Assembly: GCA_038231615.1 (NCBI GenBank)
Contig: JBBRLA010000553.1
Coordinates: forward strand, 1-5,945
DNA length: 5,945 nucleotides
Direction of reading: 5' to 3'
Origin: JBBRLA01 sp038231615
GTDB lineage: Bacteria > Myxococcota_A > Polyangia > Palsa-1104 > JAEUJZ01
A model generated the notes under the pieces. That model was not told the origin of the DNA, made no database searches, and worked only from the letters and a program-made list of their open reading frames with translations. This document shows, piece after piece, positions 1-4,924 of the stretch. Position numbers and translations under genes: made by a program. Each line of letters starts with the position of its first letter. Position 1 is the first letter of the stretch.

Positions 1-141
1 GGCGAGGACGGCGGTGCCGACGATAGCGCCCTGGACAGCGCCGGTGAGGGCGGCCTGGAGGCGCAGGCGCCGGGCGACCCGGGAGATCGCCTGACGAATG
101 GGGAAAAGGTCCGCTTCGGGGACCGAGGGAGGCTGCATCAT
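1..141 (-). CDS. N-terminal fragment of an unidentified probable membrane protein (runs off the left edge)
   Basis: Read on the minus strand, an open frame starts at tandem ATG codons (141-139 and 138-136) and stays open for 47 codons to the window edge. About four fifths of third codon positions are G or C, as in the certain genes here, which supports real coding. The visible N-terminus begins MMQPPSVPEADLFPIRQAIS. A basic amphipathic stretch with the run RVARRLRLQ follows, then a small-residue hydrophobic stretch (AALTGAVQGAIVGTAVLA) that looks like the start of a transmembrane helix. This layout suits an inner-membrane protein with a short cytoplasmic N-terminus. A DUF4175-like protein is one possibility, but 47 residues are too few to assign a family. 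There is no clear Shine-Dalgarno sequence before the ATG pair. A TTG at 159-157 is in frame but has no better ribosome site. It lies on the same strand as, and 147 bases beyond, the cysteine-rich lipoprotein gene, so read-through from that gene is possible. Confidence 0.55.
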   Translation of the reverse strand, partial: MMQPPSVPEADLFPIRQAISRVARRLRLQAALTGAVQGAIVGTAVLA

Positions 142-151
142 GCCGCTAATG

Positions 152-174
152 AGTCCCAAAGGAGACTGATCATA
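152..174 (-). promoter_or_regulatory. Possible -10 element and leader hairpin before the left-edge gene
   Basis: On the minus strand a TATGAT hexamer (174-169) matches five of six bases of the sigma-70 -10 consensus and lies 27 bases before the ATG at 141. No good -35 hexamer sits at 16-18 bases. Overlapping it, AGTCTCC-TTT-GGGACT (167-152) can fold into a six-pair stem with one bulged T and a three-base loop, ending ten bases before the start codon. It could be a leader hairpin or an operator. Both calls are weak. The rest of the 142-288 gap is a pyrimidine-rich stretch on the minus strand just after the lipoprotein stop and shows no clear terminator. Confidence 0.25.
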
Positions 175-288
175 ACCTGGGACCCACCTTCACGCCACGT
201 GGGACTGCGCGGGGGTGGATCAGATGGGACAGGTTCCCTACGAAGAAGGAGGAGGAAGTCGGAAAGTCGCAGTCAGGAGGAAAGGGGG

Positions 289-969
289 TCAGGACGGGCG
301 GCGGTCGGCGCGGCAGGCGCCCTTGACGCAGGCGGCGCCGCTGTCGCAGTCGGTGCTGGCGGCGCAGTTCTTCAGGCAGTAGGCGTTGATGCAGCGGAAG
401 CCGGAGCCGCCACCGCAGTCCATGTTGTACTGGCACTGCGACGCTTGGGGAGCCGGGTCCTCGATGCAGGCACCGTTGCTGCACACCTGGCCCAGGACGC
501 ACTTGCTGGCGTCGGTGCAGGCGGAGGCGCAGGCGCCGGCCACGCAGGACCTGCTGGTGCCGCAGTTTGTGCCGGCGGTGCAGTAGGCCCCGGCGACGCC
601 GCAGGTGGCGGAGCCGCCCGGACGGCAGCGGCCGGAGATGCAGGTGTAGCCGCTCTGGCAGTCGCCGTCCGCCTTGCAGCCCGCCTGGCAGGTGCCGAGG
701 TTGCAGACGTTGCCGTCTCCGCAGGCGGAGTCGTTGTCGCAGGTGGTCACCTGCCCTGGCGGAGGCATCGTAGGGTTGCCGGGAATCGGATAGCACTGGT
801 CGCCCATGCAGGCGTAGCAGCCGGTCTGGTCGCAGTACTGGCGGCTGGGCTTGGGATCGTTGTTGCAGGCACCCAGCCCCAAGGTCAGAACAAGCGCCCC
901 GAAAAAGGCGATGGGCATCGCCGCCAGCCGGTACATGTGCGCTGGGCTATGAATCCGGGCAGTAAACAT
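289..969 (-). CDS. Cysteine-module lipoprotein (six C-x5-C-x5-C-x4-C-type units in three pairs)
   Basis: The product is a predicted exported lipoprotein of 226 residues with no assignable enzymatic role. I place the start at the ATG 969-967, because GGAGG lies six bases before it; the same frame is open 22 codons further but without such a site. Residues 1-34 form a lipoprotein signal peptide (Arg5 and Arg14, hydrophobic core about 18-32, lipobox L-G-A-C), with Cys35 as lipidation site and Asn36 at +2. The mature part has 29 more cysteines. After a CxxxxCxxC-like cluster (Cys46, 51, 54, 59) and a Pro-rich linker come six units: Cys77-83-89-94, 98-104-110-115, 130-136-142-147, 151-157-163-168, 179-185-193-198 and 202-208-214-219. 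They are paired by three-residue linkers (QAG, ASA, LKN), and Cys123 is an extra cysteine. Units share an acidic or polar residue before the second Cys and a G-x-C end. Similar short disulphide modules, sometimes annotated Dickkopf-like, are common in myxobacterial surface lipoproteins. A structural or binding role at the cell surface is inference. Confidence 0.85.
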   Translation of the reverse strand: MFTARIHSPAHMYRLAAMPIAFFGALVLTLGLGACNNDPKPSRQYCDQTGCYACMGDQCYPIPGNPTMPPPGQVTTCDNDSACGDGNVCNLGTCQAGCKADGDCQSGYTCISGRCRPGGSATCGVAGAYCTAGTNCGTSRSCVAGACASACTDASKCVLGQVCSNGACIEDPAPQASQCQYNMDCGGGSGFRCINAYCLKNCAASTDCDSGAACVKGACRADRRPS

Positions 970-975
970 GAGTGT

Positions 976-980
976 CCTCC
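976..980 (-). promoter_or_regulatory. Ribosome binding site of the cysteine-module lipoprotein
   Basis: GGAGG on the minus strand (980-976) is separated by six bases (ACACTC) from the ATG at 969. It is the strongest Shine-Dalgarno sequence in the window and decides the start codon against the upstream in-frame ATG at 1035. Confidence 0.85.
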
Positions 981-1063
981 AGGTACGTTCTCGAAGTCCG
1001 AAGCGCCGCGGTGACAGAGGCCGATCTTCCAGCACAACTTACCTTTGTTCCGTTTTTATATCT

Positions 1064-1080
1064 TACAAGCGGCGTGCCAG
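1064..1080 (-). promoter_or_regulatory. Putative sigma-54 (-24/-12) promoter for the cysteine-module lipoprotein
   Basis: The minus strand reads CTGGCACG-CCGC-TTGTA from 1080 to 1064. The sigma-54 consensus is YTGGCACGRNNNTTGCW. The -24 half matches exactly, the spacing from GG to the -12 element is the required ten bases, and the -12 half has GT in place of GC. Transcription would start near 1053, giving a leader of about 84 bases before the ATG at 969. The bases just downstream are AT-rich (AAGATATAAAAAC), as expected for an opening region. An overlapping sigma-70 reading (TTCCTG, 17 bases, TATAAA) is possible but has a poor -35. The match was made by eye. Confidence 0.5.
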
Positions 1081-1098
1081 GAAGCCAGGAAAAATAGT

Positions 1099-1114
1099 CC
1101 CCCTTCGCAGGGGG
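1099..1114. other. Perfect 16-nt hairpin in the divergent spacer (possible terminator or insulator)
   Basis: CCCCCT-TCGC-AGGGGG forms a six-pair stem with a four-base loop. On the minus strand it is followed, after ACTA, by five T residues (1095-1091), so it resembles a short intrinsic terminator for transcription running leftwards. On the plus strand only three T residues follow. It sits about 20 bases upstream of the putative -24/-12 promoter, so it could stop antisense or read-through transcription from entering the lipoprotein promoter. The role is inferred from position and shape only. Confidence 0.35.
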
Positions 1115-1136
1115 TTTCGCGAGGGCAAGGTCAACG

Positions 1137-1170
1137 GTGTAAACAGCAGTTCACCATTCGTAGTGTGAAC
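1137..1170. promoter_or_regulatory. Candidate activator site: GTTCAC/GTGAAC dyad with an extra half-site
   Basis: GTTCAC (1149-1154) and GTGAAC (1165-1170) form a perfect six-base inverted repeat separated by ten bases. A third related half-site, GTGTAAAC (1137-1144), matches GTGTGAAC (1163-1170) at seven of eight positions, 26 bases apart. The dyad centre is about 105 bases upstream of the predicted start of the -24/-12 transcript, a usual distance for enhancer-binding activators of sigma-54 promoters. It is also about 145 bases before the plus-strand lipoprotein gene. No regulator gene lies in the window, so the binding protein is unknown. Confidence 0.3.
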
Positions 1171-1177
1171 GAAGCTT

Positions 1178-1213
1178 GGCTGCGCCGGATGCAGCCCCAT
1201 TCCGCAGTGCGGA
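1178..1213. other. Two adjacent small hairpins in the divergent spacer
   Basis: GGCTGC (1178-1183) pairs with GCAGCC (1191-1196) across seven bases. TCCGC (1201-1205) pairs with GCGGA (1209-1213) across AGT. The two stems lie four bases apart in the untranslated region upstream of the gene at 1303 and could fold in its leader if transcription starts before about 1178. From 1214 to 1302 I find no convincing promoter or ribosome site for that gene apart from a weak GGAAG at 1286-1290. Confidence 0.3.
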
Positions 1214-1302
1214 TTCGGCGCGGGCTGCGCTGGCGGCCCACTTGTCGTACACTTGGGCGATTCCCTCTCGGGCAGCGAGCCGAGCGGAAGAATGCTTAGC
1301 AT

Positions 1303-1977
1303 ATGCGTGTTCACGGTAGAAATCCCCTCCTTTCGGTCCTGGCTCGTCCTGGGGTCCTTTTGGCGCTGAGCCTGACCGTCATGCCGGGCTGCGGGCACCA
1401 GCCGCCCCCGTCGCCGGAGCCCATGCTGCGGCGCTACATGCAGGCGCTGGTCAGCGACAATCCCCGGGGGGCGTATCAACTGCTCGATGGCCCGACACAG
1501 GAGAAGCTGCCCTACCCGCGGTTCCTTTACGAGTGGCGGAACAACCCGACGGAGCGAGCGGAGCAGGCGGCGGCGCTGAAGAAGCGGCTGGCAGAACCGG
1601 TGACCGTGCACGCAGTGGTGAAGGGCGGGGCGCGGCAGGCGACGTTTTTGTGGGTGCCTGGGCGAACGGGGTCGTGGGTGCTTTTGGACCCCGACCTGCG
1701 CGCGGCGCGGCCGGAGTCTCCCGAGGAGGCGCTGCGCATCCTGGTCGCGGCTGCGGACGAGCGCAGCTACGAGGCGGTGCTGCGGGTCCTGAGTCCCTCG
1801 CAGCGGGCGCTGATCGAGACCGAGCTGCGCGAGCGCATCGGGCTCATGCGGGCGGCGCTGTCCCGAGGGCGGCAGGCGGAGGTCAACGGGAACACGGCCC
1901 GTTACGAGTACGACCCGCGCTTCCACGTAGAGTTGCGGAAGGAACAAGGCGCCTGGTGGGTAGTGGACCTGAACTGA
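1303..1977 (+). CDS. Lipoprotein of unknown function with an internally duplicated domain
   Basis: The product has 224 residues. Residues 1-29 are a signal peptide with Arg2 and Arg6, a hydrophobic core at about 17-26, and a non-canonical lipobox V-M-P-G before Cys30; the next residues are Pro-rich (HQPPPSPEP). I do not recognise a named family. The rest splits into two similar halves. Residues 37-131 and 138-224 both start with S-P-E-x-x-L-R, continue as a helix with a L-L or V-L turn followed by x-P-(T/S)-Q, and end in a strand with G-(S/A)-W-(V/W)-x-x-D-x-L or V-D-L. This resembles two tandem NTF2-like or SnoaL-like folds, which often bind small ligands or act as structural modules in envelope lipoproteins; that assignment is inference. 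The ATG at 1303 is the only in-frame Met before the signal-peptide core, though its ribosome site (GGAAG, 12 bases upstream) is poor. The gene converges on the PHP gene and its TGA (1975-1977) opens a repeated decamer. Confidence 0.8.
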   Translation: MRVHGRNPLLSVLARPGVLLALSLTVMPGCGHQPPPSPEPMLRRYMQALVSDNPRGAYQLLDGPTQEKLPYPRFLYEWRNNPTERAEQAAALKKRLAEPVTVHAVVKGGARQATFLWVPGRTGSWVLLDPDLRAARPESPEEALRILVAAADERSYEAVLRVLSPSQRALIETELRERIGLMRAALSRGRQAEVNGNTARYEYDPRFHVELRKEQGAWWVVDLN

Positions 1978-1988
1978 GATTACTTGCC

Positions 1989-2066
1989 CGCGAAGCGCCG
2001 CGGTTATCGATCGCGAAGCGCGAAGCGCCGCGGTTGTCGATCGCGAAGCGCGAAGCGCCGCGGTTG
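1989..2066. repeat. 30-bp tandem repeat (2.6 copies) between convergent stop codons
   Basis: Each base from 1989 matches the base 30 positions later up to 2066, with one difference (A at 2006, G at 2036). Full units are 1991-2020 and 2021-2050, with a partial unit from 2051. Each unit starts CGAAGCGCCGCGGTT and ends in TCGATCGCGAAGCG. It contains CCGCGG and CGATCG palindromes, and the junctions form TCGCG-AAG-CGCGA hairpins (2011-2023, 2041-2053). A direct repeat TGAGATTACT brackets the array at 1975-1984 and 2065-2074, exactly 90 bases (three periods) apart. The left copy contains the stop of the lipoprotein gene and the right copy overlaps the minus-strand stop (TAA, 2072-2070) of the PHP gene. 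The array fills nearly all of the 92-base convergent spacer and could help end transcription from both sides. There is no T tract, so a classical intrinsic terminator is not evident. Confidence 0.85.
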
Positions 2067-2069
2067 AGA

Positions 2070-3623
2070 TTACTGGGTCAGTCCCACGTAGATCGGGCTG
2101 CTATAGATGAAGGGGTACTCGTGGTTGTATTTCTGGGCGCTGTCGCCAAGGAGCGGCAAGAGGTGAGCTGGGGTGATGCGCACCTCGGCCCGGTAAGCGC
2201 CCGACGGCAGGGACGGGGCCGCGAAGGTCAACTCGGCGCCAGCCTGCACCTGTGCCGCGGTGACCGTACGGGTGGCGACCTCCACCCCGGCGGTGGCACC
2301 GGGAGGGATGTGCAGGATGCGCAGGCGTAAGATCGGCGTGGCGTCGGCCACCGCGGCTTCCTTGGCGATGGTGAACTGCGGGGCCGCCAGGTGCAGCGTG
2401 GCGGTGGGGCCCGTGGTATCGCCCAGCTCGGCGACGGTGGTGGGGCCGGTGGCATAGAAGTCGAAGCCGGCGGGGGAGCCGAAAATCTCGAAGACGCCGT
2501 AGGAACGCCCCTGGTGAAGGGCCTCATGCAGGGCGGCGGGGGTCACCGGCGAGGCGGCGCTGGGCACGAGCAGGCGGTTGCCGAACCAGCGCATCAGGCG
2601 CCGGTAGGAATCGCCACGCTCGCCGTCGGTGAAAAGCTGCTTCACCGTGTTCTCGTGGATGTCCGAGCCCATCATCGCCGCCAGGTGGTGCCCGTCGCCG
2701 AGCAGGGTGTCGAACTTGCCGATCTGGTTGGCGTTCTCTTCCAGGAAGCCCAGCAGCGCCAGGTCCGGTTCGGGGCCGCCCGCATCGACGGTAGGGCCGA
2801 AGAGCCAGGGGGCGATGCCTTCGATGGCGCCGAAGGGGGAAAGACCCAGGTAGGGCCCGCGGATCTTGGGGTCGATGTTGGCGTGCAGATTGTAGACCTC
2901 CATGCCGTCCAGGCCCCCATCGGCCAGGGTGCGCAAAAGATCCAGGGGGTGCGACTCGCCGTGGGCCACCAGCACCAGCGCGCCGGCATCGTGGAATTTG
3001 GCGATGGCCTCGGGGGTCTCGGCGGTCATGTTGGCGTCGCGTTCCTGGTCCGTGCTGCCGACGGGGCGATGCAGGCCCACCGGCATCAGGGCGTTCTCGC
3101 CGCCCACGGTCAAAAGGACGCGGTGGCCGGCGGCCCCGGTGGCGTCGTCACAGCGGAGGCGGCTGCCGACCTGGTCAACGCCCTCGGTCACGGTCTCGTC
3201 GCCGGGCTGCTGGACAAAGAGCGCGGCCCAGGGGGTGCTGGACATGGCGGCGGAGTGATCGGTCAGCATGGCGAAATCCTGCCGGGTCTGGCACAAACCC
3301 TCGCGCAGGTGCTGGTAACAGGGCGGGTTGGGCAGGCCCTCCGGCCGCGGGTCGTTGTCGCAGGCGTCGTGGGAGTAGACCGAATGCAGGTGGATGATGC
3401 CGCGCAGCACCTGGTAGCCGCGTTTTTGCTGGGCGTCGAGCAGGGTGCTAGTCTCGGGCAAAGTCCGGTCCCACGCGGGCCTTTGCGGCAGCGCCGGCAT
3501 GTCGGGGACCGGGTCGGTGCATGCGAGCAGTAGCCCAAAGGCCAGACAGAGCGGCAGCCCAAGGGCCTGGGGAAGCCAGCCGGGAAGCGAAAAGGGCCAG
3601 GCGAACGAGCGGTGGGTGGGCAT
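2070..3623 (-). CDS. PHP-domain (CehA/McbA-like) metallohydrolase lipoprotein
   Basis: The product is a predicted membrane-anchored metal-dependent hydrolase or phosphoesterase of 517 residues; the substrate is unknown. Residues 1-34 are a lipoprotein signal with lipobox L-L-A before Cys35. PHP-type metal ligands appear in order: H78-x-H80 followed by S84-H85-D86, T121-D122-H123, an acidic G-G-E176, V-A-H221-G-E, and the closing G-S-D321-I-H323 motif. The C-terminal part (about 385-517) is beta-rich and ends Y-S-S-P-I-Y-V, like the S-N-P-I-Y-V tail seen in CehA/McbA-type PHP proteins. Insertions with cysteine pairs (Cys88, 102, 111, 158) fit an exported protein with disulphides. The frame is open 12 codons further to a TTG at 3659, but that codon lies in a promoter -35 element, so I chose ATG 3623-3621. 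There is no Shine-Dalgarno sequence. The gene converges on the duplicated lipoprotein gene and diverges from the thiolase gene. A secreted phosphodiesterase-like role is inference. Confidence 0.85.
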   Translation of the reverse strand: MPTHRSFAWPFSLPGWLPQALGLPLCLAFGLLLACTDPVPDMPALPQRPAWDRTLPETSTLLDAQQKRGYQVLRGIIHLHSVYSHDACDNDPRPEGLPNPPCYQHLREGLCQTRQDFAMLTDHSAAMSSTPWAALFVQQPGDETVTEGVDQVGSRLRCDDATGAAGHRVLLTVGGENALMPVGLHRPVGSTDQERDANMTAETPEAIAKFHDAGALVLVAHGESHPLDLLRTLADGGLDGMEVYNLHANIDPKIRGPYLGLSPFGAIEGIAPWLFGPTVDAGGPEPDLALLGFLEENANQIGKFDTLLGDGHHLAAMMGSDIHENTVKQLFTDGERGDSYRRLMRWFGNRLLVPSAASPVTPAALHEALHQGRSYGVFEIFGSPAGFDFYATGPTTVAELGDTTGPTATLHLAAPQFTIAKEAAVADATPILRLRILHIPPGATAGVEVATRTVTAAQVQAGAELTFAAPSLPSGAYRAEVRITPAHLLPLLGDSAQKYNHEYPFIYSSPIYVGLTQ

Positions 3624-3630
3624 GGGCGGG

Positions 3631-3659
3631 ATTATCCGCACGCCCGGAATTCCTTGCAA
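3631..3659 (-). promoter_or_regulatory. Sigma-70-type promoter of the PHP lipoprotein gene, probably giving a leaderless mRNA
   Basis: On the minus strand TTGCAA (3659-3654, four of six to TTGACA) is followed after exactly 17 bases by GATAAT (3636-3631, five of six to TATAAT). Only seven bases (CCCGCCC) separate the -10 hexamer from the ATG at 3623, so the transcript should begin at or next to the start codon. The absence of any ribosome binding site before that ATG agrees with leaderless translation. It also argues against the longer TTG start, which would lie inside the -35 element. Confidence 0.55.
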
Positions 3660-3682
3660 CCCGGCGGCACTTGCTGAAGACT
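3654..3682 (+). promoter_or_regulatory. Possible mirror-image promoter of the thiolase gene
   Basis: The palindrome TTGCAA (3654-3659) reads identically on the plus strand. Seventeen bases on lies AAGACT (3677-3682), a poor -10 (three of six), and seven bases later the thiolase ATG (3690). The arrangement exactly mirrors that on the minus strand. The weak -10 makes this tentative. The thiolase ATG also lacks a clear Shine-Dalgarno sequence (only GAAG ten bases upstream). Confidence 0.25.
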
Positions 3683-3689
3683 TCCTGCC

Positions 3690-4850
3690 ATGCGTGACGT
3701 CGCGATTGTCTCTGGAGTGCGGACCCCCTTCGGCCGTGGCGTGAAGGGGTCTTTGAAGGACACCCGGCCCGATGACATGGGCATCGCCGTGGTGAGGGAA
3801 GCGCTGGCTCGGTCCGGGATCACCGCCGCCGAGGTCGAGGACGTGGTGCTCGGCTGCGCCATGCCCGAGGCCGAGCAGGGCATGAACGTGGCCCGCATCG
3901 TGTCGCTGGGCGCCGGGCTGCCGGTCGAGGTCCCGGCGATGACGGTGAACCGCTTCTGCTCATCGGGCGTGCAGGCCATCGCCATCGTGGCCGACCGCAT
4001 CGCCACCGGGCAGATCGAGGTGGCCATCGCCGGGGGGGTCGAGTCGATGTCGATGATCCCGATGACCGGGAACAAGGTGTCGTTGAACCCGGGCATGGTG
4101 GACCAGCACCCGGCGGTGTACACGCCGATGGGCGTGACCGCGGAGAACGTCGCCCGCCGCTTCGAGGTCAGCAGGAAGACGCAAGACGAGTTCGCCTACC
4201 GCAGCCACCAGCGGGCTCTCGCGGCGCAGAAAGAGGGGCGCCTGGCCGAGGAGATCCTGGCACTGGACACGGTGCTCTTCGACGAGACGGGGCGGTCACG
4301 GAAGCTGCGGGTGGAGAAGGACGAGGGGCCGCGGGCGGATACCGACTTGGCCCGGCTCGGGGCGCTGAAGCCGGCGTTCGACCCGACGGGGTCGGTGACC
4401 GCGGGGAACAGCTCGCCGCTGACGGACGGGGCGGCGGCGGTGGTGGTGACCTCGGGAGAGCGGGCGCGGGGGCTGGGACAGATGCTGGGCTACTTCCGCG
4501 GCTTCGCGGTGGCGGGCGTGCCGCCGGAGATCATGGGCATCGGGCCGGTGCCGGCGATCCGCAAGCTCCTGCACAAGGCGGGGCTGAACATGGACCAGAT
4601 CGACCTTTTCGAGCTGAACGAGGCATTCGCCAGCCAGGCGGTGTACTGCCAAAGGGAGCTGGGGATACCGGACCAAAAGCTGAATGTGAACGGCGGCGCC
4701 ATCGCTCTCGGGCACCCGCTGGGGGTGACGGGGACGCGGCTGGTGCTGACCGTCCTTTTGGAGCTGGCGCGGCGGGGCGGGCGCTACGGCGTCGTGTCGA
4801 TGTGCATCGGCGGCGGGATGGGGGCGGCGGCGCTGGTCGAGCGGGTCTGA
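3690..4850 (+). CDS. fadA: Acetyl-CoA C-acyltransferase (thiolase, FadA type)
   Basis: The enzyme cleaves 3-oxoacyl-CoA with coenzyme A to give acetyl-CoA and a shortened acyl-CoA, the last step of fatty acid beta-oxidation in the cytoplasm. The 386-residue length is normal for the family. All hallmarks are intact: nucleophile Cys90 in N-R-F-C-S-S-G, the G-G-V-E-S-M-S motif at 115-121, M-G-x-T-A-E at 147-152, G-N-S-S-x-x-T/D-G-A-A-A around 239-250, N310-E-A-F-A, His342 in G-G-A-I-A-L-G-H-P-L-G, and Cys372 in C-I-G-G-G-M-G. The A-G-V-P-P-E-I-M-G-I-G-P-V run (275-287) and the G-C-A-x-P-E-A-E-Q-G start (55-64) are typical of FadA-type degradative thiolases rather than biosynthetic AtoB or PhaA. 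The usual partner, a hydroxyacyl-CoA dehydrogenase/enoyl-CoA hydratase gene, is not beside it. A biosynthetic or aromatic-degradation thiolase (PaaJ/PcaF type) is a less likely alternative. Confidence 0.95.
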   Translation: MRDVAIVSGVRTPFGRGVKGSLKDTRPDDMGIAVVREALARSGITAAEVEDVVLGCAMPEAEQGMNVARIVSLGAGLPVEVPAMTVNRFCSSGVQAIAIVADRIATGQIEVAIAGGVESMSMIPMTGNKVSLNPGMVDQHPAVYTPMGVTAENVARRFEVSRKTQDEFAYRSHQRALAAQKEGRLAEEILALDTVLFDETGRSRKLRVEKDEGPRADTDLARLGALKPAFDPTGSVTAGNSSPLTDGAAAVVVTSGERARGLGQMLGYFRGFAVAGVPPEIMGIGPVPAIRKLLHKAGLNMDQIDLFELNEAFASQAVYCQRELGIPDQKLNVNGGAIALGHPLGVTGTRLVLTVLLELARRGGRYGVVSMCIGGGMGAAALVERV

Positions 4851-4924
4851 GGCGGGCTGGTTGAACGCCAGATCGTGCCGTGCGGGTGGGAAGTGGCGGC
4901 GGGCTCTGATAGCATGCGCGGCCC

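Noticed and set aside
199..1014. Long plus-strand open frame (Ala/Gly/Val-rich) opposite the cysteine-module lipoprotein
   Set aside because: Its low-complexity composition is that of a GC-rich antisense shadow. The minus strand has a lipobox, patterned cysteines and a strong ribosome site.
1045..1299. Small plus-strand open frame (84 codons) in the divergent spacer
   Set aside because: It has no ribosome site and no recognisable features, and it lacks the third-position G/C bias of real genes here, especially over the AT-rich part. It overlaps the regulatory elements.
1063..1947. Minus-strand open frame of 294 codons opposite the duplicated lipoprotein and the divergent spacer
   Set aside because: Its Pro/Arg/Gln-rich composition shows no domain features. 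The plus strand has a signal peptide and an internal duplication, and this frame would cover the whole regulatory spacer.
1989..2066. CRISPR array
   Set aside because: The repeat is contiguous with no unique spacers and has only 2.6 copies; it is a simple tandem repeat.
1533..2330. Plus-strand open frame running through the tandem repeat, giving a ten-residue peptide repeat (EAPRLSIAKR-like)
   Set aside because: A 30-bp period keeps any open frame open and yields a decapeptide repeat automatically. The frame overlaps two well-supported genes and has Ala/Gly/Arg-rich shadow composition.
2391..3533. Plus-strand open frame of 380 codons opposite the PHP gene
   Set aside because: It is rich in Gly, Val, Ala and Gln with no recognisable motif, while the minus strand carries the full set of PHP metal-ligand motifs.
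3624..3659. Longer PHP protein starting at TTG 3659
   Set aside because: The extra 12 codons overlap a good -35/-10 pair and would put additional residues before the lipoprotein signal peptide; ATG 3623 is a better start.
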